From: Thamnaconus septentrionalis
Lineage: Eukaryota > Chordata > Actinopteri > Tetraodontiformes > Monacanthidae
Assembly: GCA_009823395.1 (NCBI GenBank)
Contig: CM020502.1
Location: 16,223,944-16,287,943, forward strand
Direction: 5' to 3'
Length of the DNA stretch: 64,000 bases
The notes under the pieces are model-generated. The model worked only from the letters and a program-made list of their open reading frames with translations, ran no database searches and was not told the origin of the DNA. The position numbers were made by a program, and so were the translations under genes. This document shows positions 10,457 through 23,880 of the stretch, piece by piece. Every line of letters begins with the position of its first letter. The first letter of the stretch is position 1.

Positions 10457-12544
10457 GTGTTATGGGGAAAATTTGGCTGATTGGGTTTTATTTTGGGGCA
10501 AGAAAAAATTGGGGCAAGTGGTAGGGTGCCAGTGTCAGGTGACAGCGAGTTGTTTGGCATCTGACATGGACAGCCACGTCTGGCTGTCAGAATGTTGCAC
10601 GCCAGAGCTGACGCTGCAACTCAAAATGCACAACGTTCCCCATCGCTCCTCAACGGGATCTCTTGTGGTGACTGGTCAGGTGTCTGTTTTGGTTCTGACA
10701 GTCATACCGATGCAGTGTTACTGCTGAAATAATGGCTTCAATAATAATTGAATGTGGTTGTCATTATAACAAAGGCCCACAATGCAGTCACATAAGCAGC
10801 GTTTCACTTTCATTGTCATGGAATACAGAATGTTATAAGTAAAACAGTTGGTTTCTTCACTCTGTTTCGTCTTTAGACTTTTGTTAATAAGGTCTTTCTT
10901 GGGTGATATGCCCTTCTAGATTTGTACTACTGGATGAACAACATATAATTTTGTTTTAGCTACTAGCTACCACTAGCTACTGCCAATTCACAGAACACTT
11001 GCATTGATCTGCACCATACAAACTGTATAAATGTTGACAACACCAAGACATGTTTAGCAAACTTTAATTCTTCAAGGGACATTTCACTTTCAAATTATTA
11101 CCTGGGCTCAAGAGAAAATTGCTTGCTTTATTATTTAGGTTTTAGCAATTTATAAATACAGCGCCCTCCTGATCTCAATAGCACTTGCACAGAAGCAGTG
11201 GGATTTTACTTTTGTGCCCTGTACTCTGCTTCTGTAGAAATGACAGGAGCAGATAAATAACAGAGAAGTAATGATAAAGTAGTCAGATTCCTCCGCTGCT
11301 GCTGTAGCCTCCTACCAACTGCAGGAAGTATAGCTAGATAGATGGATAGATGGATGCATAGATAGACAGATGGATGAACTCAGTCGATCCCAAATTGGTA
11401 ACCTGCTGAGACACTATTCCATTGACCTGTAGCCGAGCACCGCCAAACTCTGTTAAACTAGGGCAGAATGTGGCATAGTTTACCACTGATCAATAGCACT
11501 CTGGAGAACTTGGAATCAGGTCCTATGTTCAAAAGAATCTGTTCCACCCCTTTAAGTATCTAAAATATTTTTTAACGTGTTCTAGCACCATTTCTTTATG
11601 GCCAGGACAGGAGTTTAGCTGTCTCTGCTTAGTTTCTTGTTGCTAACGTTAAAGTTGGCTTTTGCAGCAGTGCGTGGTTTTACCATTACTTCAGCAAGCT
11701 CCATTTCGCCAGGGGTGGAGCTAACGCCAGCCTGCTACTTCTAACATTTATAGAGCAGACAAGCTTTTGGCTGGCTGAAAAGAACCTAACTATTGCTTAT
11801 ACACGTTTATCACAGCAAAACCTTTTCATAAAATGTTCACCGATTGTTATTGACATATCCACCACTGTGCTTGTTATGCCATGAGGTTTATACTCTACAC
11901 AGCAAAGGCATGATGTCTCTGGGATTTTGGAAGATGAATTATTTGAATATTGGGTAAACGCTACATTGGATATTGGACATACAGTGAATTCCCTTCTAGG
12001 CTTGTTACCAGACACACTTTCTCACTTTTTGAAAAATGTTCGTCTCAAATAATGAGAGAATCCATTCATGTGTTTAAATTTGAAGTGCGGTGAGCTTTGC
12101 GCTTTTGATATTGAACCAGTAGAGATTCTTGAGCAGTCATATTGTATTTGTTGTGTGAAAAGACAGTGGATACCAAAATGACACAAATGGCGAGGCAATT
12201 TCTTGGTAACTGCAATTTCTTAAATTCCTCCGCATAGTATTTACTTTTAGTCAGTGATGTTTTTGTGTTTTGTAAAGCAAAAGCTGATGTGCTTAAAACC
12301 TTCATTTTCCATAGAGGCCAGCAAAAGAAAAATGTCCTCCTATTCAAGGGTACAGATTATGTCAGTTCTTTGACAATAGCACAATTTAAATTCATTTAAA
12401 ATGGAACAAATTGTGGGGATTTAATTCTTTCACTTTGATTATGTCTGGGTGTGACAAACAGTGCACGTTGACCTTTGTTTTACTGCTTTGTTTTTCCCTT
12501 TGGTTTACCTACTAATTACTATTACTGGTCTTTTCTATTATTCG
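10457..12544. other. Non-coding stretch, no gene recognised
   Basis: AT-rich sequence with no frame I recognise. A short GATA/GATG microsatellite lies at about 11331-11385. The part at about 11580-11720 has the look of an old repeat, but I cannot name it. Confidence 0.5.
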
Positions 12545-12766
12545 TGTAACACAATTAACCCTGGAATTCGAGAGTCATGACCCGTTTGAGGTTTCTGCCT
12601 TTTAAAAAGGCAGCTCTCCCTCAGCCGCTGTCGCCTTATTGCCTGCTCTCAGTGGGAACAATTGCCTATAAGAGTGCGATCTGGACCGGTTTAATGCGTT
12701 TAAGCGCCCTGAGATAACTCGGTTACAATATGGCATTACACAAATAAAGCTGATCTGAATGGAATT
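12545..12766 (+). mobile_element. 3' tail of an L2-like LINE
   Basis: The end runs through GCGCCCTGAGATAACTC, TTACAATATGGCATTAC and ACAAATAAAGCTGATCTG. This follows the usual teleost L2/Maui 3' end (GCGCCTTGAGATAACTT, then a TATAAATAAA-type tail and a short tandem of GAAT-like units). It is a 5'-truncated copy with no open reading frame. Confidence 0.75.
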
Positions 12767-14828
12767 GAGCTGTGGAATCTCGCTGTCTCTGCGGCGTGCT
12801 GCCATTGAAGCTGGCTCCATCCAGCCAACACCAGCCAGTCCTTTTGTGTTGGCCCTTTTCTCCCTGTGTGGAGAAAGTCAAGCCCCCTCAGCAGGAGTTT
12901 GGTATGTATTCCTGTTGACATACACACACACCCTCAGCTGCAGAGGAATGCGTCCTATTTTTGGGCCCCTAAAGTCATCCAGACTTCCAGCCTCTTTCTA
13001 GTGCTTCTTTTGCTTGACCATTGTGCCTTTTCTGTTTCGCCGGAGAGCTTGCGTGTTTTTGATCTGCTGGCCACAACCTCCTCCGCTGCTTATTTAGAAG
13101 GAGCACTTGTTCTCTCGGCAGTGGACAAGTACATTGCTTGAGTCAGGCGTATGTCTTTTTTTTTTCCCAGCCAGTTACAGCTGCACTCTGTAGGGTTCTG
13201 AGGTAATGATTCACAGTGTTTTTATGTCCACACGAGAACTGCACACTGTGCACTCTGTGACTCTTGCTGAGCATTCTAGTTTATTATTCATTGTTCCTAA
13301 TCTGAAATTATTCTTCTTTGAATATATATATTTTTTTCTTTAAATGATTCGAGTTTGTTTGACAAAGGCACAATTAGCAAAACGTCTACTTCCAGCATTG
13401 TGCTCACTGGCTAAGAGCAAAACAACCCTTCAGCGTACCAGCCCAGCGATGGGGTAAAGACATGGCTATATTTAAAAGTAGGCGAGTCCATCCTGGCACT
13501 TCAGATGAAAAGTTTCTCTAATCCACTGGATCCATTTCAAATGTCCATCAAGAAGAAACAAGGCATGCATGTTGGAAATAATGCATCAAAACCTTTAGCC
13601 AGTCTGGAGTAACTTTTCATTGCGACTGTTTGTACTTCTTAGAAAACTCACCCAGTTCTTAGCCACCCACTTCTAAGGTATTTGCAGCATCCGTGCATCA
13701 TTTTAACAGCGGCTTTTGCTTGCAAGCCTGCAGTTGATTTGTCTTTACGTAGCATGCTGGCTAAACTGCTCCCATGGCTCTCAAACAGTGTCCTTCCCTG
13801 CAATTGGACACTCCTGGCTGAAAGTGCCTCAGGAGGAGCTCTTCAAGATGGACGTGTAGGACTTCAAACTCCAGATCAGGAAGATCTCTGGGCTTCTGGC
13901 ATGACAGGAAATGACCCAAGAGATTTTTCAGTTTTGTCACCGTCAACCACTTCTTCCTTGTTTTACTCTGGTCTTACTTTCCTACATCTGCAAAGGTTGT
14001 GTTTTATTCACAGCAGCGTCCACAGTTCATCCATTTGTTCCGCTGTTACCTGGGGAAAAACGACTGAGCAGAACAATACCCCTTCCTGTTTTTGGTTCTG
14101 TGAAGGCTGGCCTTGCTTTCCTGTTTGCTGTCGTTCATTCTCTCTCAATAGGAGCATGAATGACACTGCAAAGGGAGACTTGCTGGAGCAGTCTAGTCTG
14201 TTGCTACGGTTCACTATTGCCAAAACACTGAGTCGTATGTATATTGACTTTACTGTGGCAACTTTTGCTGACCTTCCACTGAATGACTTTTCAAGCTATT
14301 TCAAAGTCAAGACGGATTGTAATCATCAGAGGTTTTGAAGGAGTTGTTGCGCTCCCCCCTGATCTCTGTTCTTTGGTGTTAATCAAACTCGAACCAACCA
14401 ACCTCTCTCCCCATTTCTCTCAAGTCTTTGGCTTTGTCTTGTCAACAACCAAAGCAGGAGCCATCGCCTGCGTCAAACGGGATGCTTCAAACCTGTTTAA
14501 ACAACCGTGGCACACAGAGGGATAAATGCACAGCTCTCCTGAGCCGTGGAAAAGGAGGACAAATAATGAGGGTGAAAGCAAACGATGTGTGACCGACTAC
14601 TGGAGTGTTTGCTATAATCCTGTCAGCCAACATTAAGTCTTACTTGAAGATTAAATTTCAAAAGATATATATCTGGCTGTGACACTCCCCCTGAGCTGTC
14701 TGTATGATTTGGACTAGCCAAGGGGGAGCTTAGCTTCACTTTGTAAGCCCTTCTAAAGCATTTTGGAACTTTTTGGTGTCTTAAAAACATTGTTGAAAGA
14801 CAAATTCCAATATTTTATAACACTATAA
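12767..14828. other. Non-coding stretch with a chance 218-codon open frame
   Basis: The longest open stretch (13682-14338, plus strand) has no recognisable domain and is rich in Ser, Cys and Phe. On the minus strand a pyrimidine tract with an acceptor (TTTTTCCCCAG, near 14054) precedes 14 codons and an AATAAA, which resembles a last exon, but I recognise no protein. I see no firm gene here. Confidence 0.45.
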
Positions 14829-14945
14829 CATCCATCCATCCATCCAACCATCCATTTTCTATACCTGCTTTCTGTATACTGCTCTGCTGGAGCATATCCC
14901 AGCTATCATGAGGCTAACGCAGTTACACCCAAGTCACCAATAATT
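14829..14945 (+). repeat. Teleost CATCCAT...CCATTTTCTATACC dispersed repeat, copy 1
   Basis: CCAT units lead into CCATTTTCTATACCTGCTT and then GCTGGAGCATATCCCAGCT. This is a very common fish dispersed repeat whose other copies here are at 40390-40503, 47802-47940, 59406-59690 and 62163-62383. This copy is short and diverged. Confidence 0.7.
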
Positions 14946-17456
14946 GTATAGAATAATAGTTAAATAATTGGTTTGTGGACTTCATTATTGCTGAACAAAG
15001 TTATACTCCAACAAACTGGGACCTGCAACATTTAGCCTTTGCAAAATCTTGAGTTTGTGACTAAAAGCTTAGCCACATGCAGATTGTCTTTAAACCGCAT
15101 CTTGAATGAGTTTTTTGTTGTTGTTTTTTTGTTTTAAGTTTTTAAAGGCATTCATCAAAAAGTTGTCAATCGCCCGTTGAGATCATTCAAACAGTGTTTT
15201 TTACCATATTCGACAACACACACTGTCGGGACAATACAACAACTTCCTCGATGTCACGCTGGCAGGAGATGGACCTTGGAATAAAATCCCAAAGAACAAC
15301 ATTTCACTCATTCTCCCTCCGCCTTGTTAAACGCTGTCAAGTGCTGTTAGACATGGCTGGGCGGAATAATGTGACAGCCTCTCAGACTACTCCACTTATT
15401 TGACCTCATCTGCTCGTCTGAGAACGACTCGCCGGTCCAGCCGAGATAGAAAATGCGTTCCGACAGCTAACCAATGAATCGGTTGCTCTTGGTTATCGAT
15501 CATTACCCGGAGGCTGCGCGCCATCCATATTATGACTCACGGGCCTGGCTTCGCAGCGCTTTTCAGACTTGCTTGCTTGTCGTGTCTTATGGACTGCGCT
15601 CGCGGCATTATGTAATGAGCTCTGCTCTCTATGCAAAGTTAGGTGGACGGATTTGTTTACAAAAACAATGTCGGCGCTGGTTCCCTCTCTCCTTCTTTAC
15701 GTCCTTCTGTCCGTCTTCCTCTCTGTCGAGCCTTTATCCTCCCCTTGCTCTTCCTCCTCTCCTGCCCTCCCCACCCTTCCACCCATACGAACACAAAGAC
15801 ACCGTATACATCCAGGTTTCATATTACTCACTGCCTCTTGTTCTCTGTTCTCCACCCCCCACCCCTTGTCCTTTCACGCCGACTGTCCCTCCTTTGTGGG
15901 CTTATTCCAACGAGGGGGCTTTTTTCCTTTTTTTGTATTGTCACAACATGATTAATGCAGTTTTTGCAGAAGGCAATTATTGTCAGCAGAAGGGCAGAGC
16001 CACACACGAGGTAATCACAACAGACCACTGCGTGCACTTCCTGCTCTGCCACTACCCTCCCCCGCCTCCCACCCCATCTAGATGGAGAGTTACAGGGAAA
16101 TAGATTTGTAGAAAGGTCAGCAGAATAAATTGCCTTTTAGATATGTGTTTTTATGTGTCCTTCAGCGATGGATACCGCCTCCTAAGTCACCGAGCTATAG
16201 GAGCGTTATATTTAATAAGAACTTTGCCGGTGACATTTACGATAAACAAGAATATTATAGCTGTTTCACATTTATTTACATGGTAGTAGCAACCTAAGTA
16301 CCTTTGTAAGGACACGGTTTGTTATTTAATCCTGTAGGCTACAACAACAGCAGCAGTGGTGGCCCGGCTCGGGGCTAATAAGCTCAGCGCGCTAACTTGG
16401 GTTCAGTCGCCGCGTTCGCCTCGCGTATTTGCGGGGGAAACGGCTCCAGTCCCACTTGGTTTCATGTTATGAATTAGAGGCCTGTGCCGCGATTTGCAGA
16501 GGGCTCACTTTTAATAACATTGGAAAATGACAACATATGATACCAACCCTAAAATCATGTTCCGTGGGCCCTGTATTATATTGGATGGTTGGTGGCAGTG
16601 GGGGGAAACTTTGTGCCTCTGGCATTCGAGCGTTCGTGTCGAGGCAACTGGATAATTGCAGATTTGGTTGCAGAAACTCTACTTGTTGGTTTAAAAGACA
16701 GAAGCGTTTGGCAGGATTCCAATAAAAACCTCAAATGGCTCAAATTAAAACACTCGTGATGAAAACAATTATCCCACAGAAGACAAACCAGTTCTTTTGC
16801 TCTCATTGGGTGGAATTGCAAAGAGAAATGGAAGCAGTTTTCTGCTCCTATAGGTTTTGCCTTGCAAAGCAGCTGGATTGCGAAGATTTCGCGTCTTCAT
16901 CACCCACCTTTGCAAGCTCAGATTTGAGGTGTGAACGCACTGCACCATGAACGCTGACCATCGTCAAAATCTGCAAGTTGAGACCAAAGGAGGAGACGCC
17001 TGCTGGGAGCGCTTCTCAAATATCACATAAATAGATGACGAGGAAATGCAGGAAGTGACTGCAGGAATGGCTGCTGATGAAAACAAAGATTGTCGCAAAT
17101 TATGCCGTATTAGCAATTTTTTTTTTTTTTTCCTGGAACGGAGAATATTTTCTAATTTAAAGAAATGCCGCTTCAGCCTTTTTTTTTAGGTCGGAAATGT
17201 GTTTTCTGCTTCACTCACTTGGTTAGAATTCTGTTAAACTCTGCAGTGCATCCACTTGCCAAAGAGCAGTGACAGTGGGAAGTGGCAGCCAAAGAAGTCT
17301 GCTTTAAATGTGATGGGCAGAATGCGACTCTGGTCACGGTCCCTGGCTTTTCTCGGACTGGATCTCCTCTCTCAAACATTTTCTATAGGCTCGTTACCAG
17401 ATGGAGACGGGATACAAATGGATTTAGGAAATGATACATCTGGCAAGCCAGATTAA

Positions 17457-17578
17457 GTCACGTGACACTACCAGGATAAATATAGACGGAGAGATAAATG
17501 GAGGGCGGACGGAGCCTCACGATGTGGGGGGCGGGGGGGAACGGAGCTCCGACAGGGTTGACGAACCACGTCACGTGA
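17457..17578. promoter_or_regulatory. Pair of CACGTG E-boxes
   Basis: GTCACGTGAC at 17457-17466 and TCACGTGA at 17571-17578 are exact palindromic CACGTG E-boxes with the flanks preferred by USF/MITF/TFE-type bHLH-Zip factors. They are about 113 bases apart in CpG-containing, non-repeat sequence. Whether they are used is unknown. Confidence 0.35.
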
Positions 17579-17788
17579 AATCACCTGACATTTACCGCAG
17601 GCGGAAACATTGGCAGCCAGAACATCTATCGACGTGCCTCTCGGGATGTCGTGTTACTGCAGAGGTTCCGTGCACATCTTTCATGGAAAACCACGGCACC
17701 GGGCTTGCTTCAAAATGCACAACTTGGGGTTTTCAGTGAAATAAAACTAAAAAACTAAACAGAAAACAGTGTTTAGTAATTTAGTTGT

Positions 17789-17838
17789 AATTACCTGTCA
17801 GACATGTAGACAGCGACGTAGACGTCTGACAGGTAATT
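17789..17838. repeat. Inverted repeat with 15-bp perfect arms
   Basis: AATTACCTGTCAGAC (17789-17803) is exactly complementary to GTCTGACAGGTAATT (17824-17838), with a 20-base spacer. It could form a stem-loop. No element ends or target duplication were seen around it. Confidence 0.85.
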
Positions 17839-18799
17839 TTACGATAGCGTCAACTGAAGCCATGTAAAAAACATGAGCACAGTCAATAAACCTTGCAGAT
17901 TTGTGCTGATTTTTAGTCACCACCAAAAACATCGGCCAAATTAAAAAGTAGTGGTAGCGGTGAGTTGTTGTTTTGGTTTTTTGGGCGGGGGGTACATTTC
18001 ACTGAAGTGGTGTACAAACTACAATTTTTGCCCTTTTGGTGGCCTCCAAGTCAGGAAATTAAAATAATTATGAAACCCGTGGGGAACATGAAAGTACAAA
18101 CAAAACCAAAACGTCTCAACAAGTGGATTAATTACCATAAAATGAAGTTTGAACTTAATTTAAAATGAAACATTTGAGCAGCCATCCTCTGAAGGCCCAT
18201 TAACATCTATGGAGCCTTCATGATTATTAATTCAGCGCTTGTTTGAGGTCATTTTTTTCACTTTGGCAAAATATTTCTTCAACTTGTTCCCAGTTCTTAT
18301 CAGCTTGAGCAGAGGCCCTTAACAGTAAAGTCTAAAATTTGTTTACCCTTTAGTTTTGAACGTGCGAGGCTCCATGGTGTGGCAACATCACGTTGCAGTT
18401 TCGAAATAACACTGATGTCTCACGATCTGCAAGCTCGGACGATTCGGTTCAAAGCAGCTGCGGTACAGTGAGTCTGAAGACCACCAAAAAACAATTCTGG
18501 TGATTTAAGTATGTGAACCCATGTCCAACAACTTAAAAAACACTGGAATTCATTAGGCTGGAACACTTTAGAAGTCATGAGGGACATTTTTCCCCTCCAT
18601 CAACGGACAAAGGCAATAAAAGACAATGAGAGCCTCGTATATCAGTCTGGCGCGCATTCACTTCCTTGTTGTGCGCCCGACAATAGAGGGGTCCTCCTCT
18701 CCTCTTCCATTTCCTCTCACTTCAGCACGCAGTGGGGAGGGGTGTCCCACCTGCTGACTCCAGGTAGTATACACAAGAGCCTATGTTGTTTTATTAGTC

Positions 18800-18804
<5 letters not shown>

Positions 18805-18841
<37 letters not shown>
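18805..18841. repeat. GT microsatellite
   Basis: An uninterrupted GT run of about 18 units. A broken CA run follows at 19010-19044. Confidence 0.95.
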
Positions 18842-18842
<1 letters not shown>

Positions 18843-21800
18843 CGCCAGATCCATCCATGCATGTGTGCTTGAGGTGCTGTTCCTCCACTAATGTCTGCGT
18901 TTGCATAGCTGGGGGGAGGGCCAGACTCTCAGATTCCTGGGTCTCTTTGGTGTGAGCTGGGTCGCGCTCCACCAGTTCCATTTGGCCAACAACAGTCCCC
19001 CCCCTGCATACACACACACACACAGGCACGCACACACACACTCACTTTTCCAAACCCGCATGAGGCAGCCACTTCAAGTCGAGGCTGCCAAGATCAGGTC
19101 TGATCCTGTTAACTGTTTAACTGTTTGCTTGTCATTTTCTCACGCGCCGGATCTTCAGAAAAAACAGTGCAACTGAGCACAAAGTGCGGCAGGAAACCAG
19201 CCTTAACCCTGGTTTCCCTTGCAGACGACTTCCCTTTTTCGGACGGACGCGTGCAGGCTGAGAAATCTCCGTTTTATCAACGAGTAACTTGATCAGATAT
19301 GGAAGGAGGGGAATAAAAAAATACGGCGCCGCGAAGCTTCCTTCCCCTAAATTGTCATTGTTTGATTTGTTTGATTTAAACTCTTTTTCACGATGAAACG
19401 GCTTTTAAAACGGAACAGTTTTGTCCTCACAAATTGCAATTGCAATATAATAGTCAAGAAATATATACGAGCAGCTGCAGAACAGCTGCTATGAGTGTAG
19501 TTTCCTGTGGGCAAAACTCTTTCTTTAGAGGAAAGCGGTTCGACTGAAAAGCGGCAGCAAGGTGAAATTATACTATATATACAAAAATTAAATGAATAGA
19601 AGAAGAAAAACAGGGCACCGAGTGTGTTTACTTGCATAACCGGGTTACAGTTGGCTCTCTTTTAGCTCTGTTAGTCCTGAGGGGAGATTTCACAAAGAAG
19701 CTCGCACTATTGAAAGGCCAGACTGAGTACTGTTCATGGTGTTTTTTAGGAACATGGCCATGATTTTAAAAAAACAAGATGACGATGATAAAGGGGACAC
19801 AGGCACAATACGCATGTTTGTTTGTTTTTTCCTGAATGCGAAAAGCTCGAGGTGATGTCATCATTCTCAATGTCATAAAAACAGTTATAATACGGTAATA
19901 ATGTTTTTATTTCATTTGTCTGCCCTCAAATTAATTATGTGGGCTTTTTCACATTTTACCCAGCAAATCTTGGACTGGCTTTCCACGACACAGATAGTAA
20001 GACGTCTTCAAAACGTCAAAATCCGGCTTTTTTTTTTTTTCCTGTGCTTCACAATGAGCTCCTCAGATAGCCTGAGGGATGTATTCCGAGTGGGGTCGAC
20101 CCCGTTCCGGAAACCAGCTCGGAAAGACGGTAAATACACCTGAATCATGTTTGAGCGCCTCACTGGTTTCCTCCGGCCTCTTATACAATATTGTCTTTGC
20201 CGTTTGACGGTGTTTCCCTGCTGCTGAAAGGCAAAGAAAAAGAGGGCGAGGCGAAATACAGTTGCATTTCGTTCACCTTGGAAATTTGGAATTCTGGTTG
20301 CGCGCCAGGATCGCAAGATGAAAAGTTTTTTTCCTTTTTTCTTTCTGGCAATGCCAGCAAAGAACAACATGATTTTTGACAGTTTCTGTGCGTGGAAGCA
20401 ATGTAAAACCATGTCGAAGTTACACAATGTCACTGCAACTCACATCCTGTGACCAAAAAGACAAAGTGTCACATACAGTTTTTAACATAATATAGTGTAA
20501 GTGTAAGTGTATACATGATGTGGTCATGCAGAGTTCCCCGCAACTGAGTCGGCTTATTGACTCGTGATTCACGGCCGTTCGTGCGTGCTGTCGAACACCA
20601 GGGAAAAGCACGTTTGTTTGTCTCGCTGTCCAAGAGGCGCTTCATGTCCTCGCACGTTAAACTGGCCGCTCGTGTTGTTGTCCTCCTTTTTTCTCATTGT
20701 TGTCATGGCAATACCCCAAATTGCAAAGCCAGACGTGGATGTTGCTGTAAGCTGCACAAGGGAAGCCCTTCAAATGATTGTCCCGCTTTACGATGACGTC
20801 TTCCGAACCTAACGTGACCAAAGATGAATATGCAAAAAGGTTTGGAAGAGCATAGTTAAAGCAAAGCAAAGCCACCCAAGTGTGAAAACACCCTAATTTC
20901 TAACCTACGATCTTAACTTCAAGGTATCTGGGTGGGAACGGTCCCGCTGAGGGATTGGCGCGTTCTGAACGAATCGTTTGAAATTCAGGAGTTATTATAC
21001 CGACTAATGAGTCATTACGAATCCTCATCTGTGTTAACTCATTCAGGCTGCCGCTAGCTCGCTAAGCACGAAAAAGAAAGTGGAAAACATGTCATTGTTG
21101 TGTGACTGCTATGCTAACTGTATTTGGCCAGATACACCAGTGTAAAGGCTGAATTAGTCCTGTGTTGAAAGCGACAAATGTGGCTTCTTGTTTCCACTTA
21201 CCTCAACCTTTACTTGCTTTGGAGTGGGCGGAACTTGTGTTTCGCACAAACAGTGACTCAAATGGCTTAGCAAAGTAAACAGAAAAAAAAAACATTACCT
21301 TGGTGAGCGATTCAAATAAATGATAGCATTTCCATTCACTGCTGCCTGTCTTTTAATGTCAAATATGCAATTGAATGGTTTGAGAAAATATTCACATCAT
21401 TCAGAGTGACAGGGGTCAGTAGAAGGAAGTGAACAGCCATTTGTGCAGCTAGCCGGTTTACCAAAGCTATTTCTTTCTTTTTTGCAAATGCCATCAACAA
21501 ATAAAATGTGTGCTGACATGCTTAAAGCTATTAGTGCCCTTCATGCTTGTTTTATTTTGGGCTGTACTACTGATTAAATGTGTAAATGTGTAACTTAATC
21601 CCTAAATTATGTTAAACTTAGCAAATTGATTTTTCTTTTTTATCCTTTCATAATCACACCTTCAGGGAAGGCGAAGGCACTACTCATTTAACTGAACTAT
21701 AAGTGAACAACTTAAGTGAATGAGCAGTATTTAGCTCAAAATGGAGCGCTATTCAAACATACATATTATGCAAAGTCAGACTCTGCAGGCACGTGTGTGT

Positions 21801-23797
21801 TTTTTTTTTTTTTATCGTCCTCAGGAAATAAACAAAACAACACAACGCACTTTCAGCGCAGAGAGCAGGCTTTGACTATTGACACCGCAGGCCTTGAACG
21901 CTTGTGTTGTTTTTTGGATGCAAATCTATTCCAGAGCAGCCATACAGATAGCAATATGAGCTGACAGCAAGGTCTGTTTGCCCTTCGCGTCGGAATATAA
22001 AAGCTGTCACATTTGTTCCTGTTCCTCAGCAGTAGTCTTGCCGTAAAACTTGTGCGCTCTGGGCTTTTGCCGAGCATTTCCATTGATACTCCTCTTGCGC
22101 TTGAATTATTAGATTTGAAAGTTTTTGTTTTTGTTTCTTACCTGTAATGGTCACCATGTCACGGAGATGGTGAGAAATTCAACTTGAACTCTTGAAATAG
22201 CTGAAACGTGCGGTTTATGCTCTTCGCCCCTGGTTTTTGTGGACCGGAGTGGAGACGACAATCCGGTTGTGCTTAAAGCTTTCGTCGTTTCAATCTGCCC
22301 TCATGCGCTCATGATGCCTGAACATCATGAACAGCATTCCAATGCTGTTTGCAACTTACAGTACACTATTTCTGCAACATGTAGTATTCTTTACGGTGTT
22401 GAAATGAGGCTGTCTAAAGTTTGCGAGCGGCTAGTTTCTGGGTGTGCTGAGCCCGGGCCGCTGAGCACTATGTGCAGAGGGCGTATTTGCACTGATAAAG
22501 TTTTACAAACAGTGGGATGCAGTGAGAAAGTTTGTTTTCCTCATCAGTGCCGATCGTTGGCCATTAGCATAATGTCATGGCAGAAGATCATCTGCAACAA
22601 GTTTGGTCAGGTGCGACAAAAGATACGTGCTGACACCATGTGTGGAGTGAAACCTTTTTGAGCCCAAATACGGCCATTTCCATAATTGATGAATTGATTT
22701 CGGTGGTGTCCTTCCACTTCAGCTATAAAACAAAAAACATTTTTGGGGGAAAAAAAAAATCCCATTTTGAGCTGTACGTGCTTTGGAAAACAAACCTTCC
22801 TCTCCCACAGCTTTAAGAGGCTCACACACCGGCGAAGATGGATGACTTGCTCTCATGCAGTCAAGCTTCGCCCACATAACAAAAAAGTCTGCAGAGGCGT
22901 TTAAGTGATATTCAACCCGACTATCTTCTGTAGAAAGCCCCCAAAAATCCAACCGGCTCGTTTCAGTGCAGTAACATGGGAAAAACCCAACCACCATTTT
23001 TCGTACTTGGTGTGTTAGTTGGCATGTCAGTAATGCAATGGACATGTTATAGTGCTGAAAACGTCAGTTTCTCATAATAGGATCCCTTTAATGACTGCTA
23101 GAAGAGATCATTGACATGTGATTGGAGACCATTTATTGCTTTTTGCTTTTGGATTCAGACATGCGCCCGTACATAAATAATCATAAAAGTTTGATTATTT
23201 AGAAAAAAAAATAAATCCTTGATCAGCTGGACAATTCTGTTCGGGTTGCAGATAGTTGATTCCAAAGAAAGGTGGCGGCTAATGCTGGTTTTAAATTCAC
23301 TCTGCATCTGTGTACAAACTTGCTCAGGTTGTTTCTTTCTGGTTGAGGTAAGATTGTGGTCGGTGTGCCTCTGCCCTGCGCTGATGAACAATGAATTTCA
23401 GCTTTTGAAATTGCCATGGTGCGTTTACGAGCCAGTTTATATACAGTGCAGGAGAAGTGGCGACTGCCGAGCCTGTGGCCTCATTACCAGGGACGGCAAG
23501 GAAACCAAGTGATTGCTCTGGGAAAGTGGCGCGGGTCCATTTTGAAGAGCGGAATGGGAACACACAAAAAGGCACGGACGCCAGAGAGAAGGTAAATAAA
23601 AATGTAGCGTATTGTGAGGACGAGCAGGGGACAAAACATCTGAGGACACGCAGCGGTGCCGGCACACAGGTGGGAAAGCTGTTATTTCCCCCTCTGCTTC
23701 CCAAAAATCAGACAACTAGTCCCACGTCTACACACCTCTTAATGGAAGCGTATGTTAATGTCCATGCATGTAATGATCTTGATTTATTTCACATGTA
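18842..23797. other. Non-coding stretch, no gene recognised
   Basis: Only short, unrelated open frames and homopolymer runs are seen, for example T runs near 20030 and 21800. The sequence is moderately AT-rich and looks mostly unique. No transposon ends were recognised. Confidence 0.45.
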
Positions 23798-23880
23798 GAC
23801 ACACACACACACAAAGACACACACACACATATGTGTGTATATGTATATGTATATGTATATATATGTGTATGTGTCTATAT
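23798..23880. repeat. Compound CA / TG-TA microsatellite, self-complementary
   Basis: A CA run passes directly through ATATGTGTGT into a TATG/TA run, so the two halves are inverted complements and could fold back. Confidence 0.9.

Larger units (their letters stand above)
14946..18804. other. Gene-free stretch, possible regulatory DNA
   Basis: No coding frame is recognised. Plain unique-looking sequence at about 16130-16960 and 17220-17720 could be conserved non-coding DNA. Two TCACGTGA palindromes lie at 17458-17465 and 17571-17578, and a perfect-armed inverted repeat at 17789-17838. The frames at 15474-16103 come from low-complexity pyrimidine-rich sequence. Confidence 0.45.

Noticed and set aside
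13682..14338. 218-codon plus-strand frame
   Set aside because: No known domain, Ser/Cys/Phe-rich, no Kozak or splice context, and unrelated frames overlap it.
15474..16103. 209-codon plus-strand frame
   Set aside because: It runs through pyrimidine-rich low-complexity DNA, giving Pro/Ser/Leu-rich sequence without a domain.
20930..21010. A transposon end near GAACGAATCGTTTGAAATTC
   Set aside because: Short resemblance only; no matching opposite end or target duplication.
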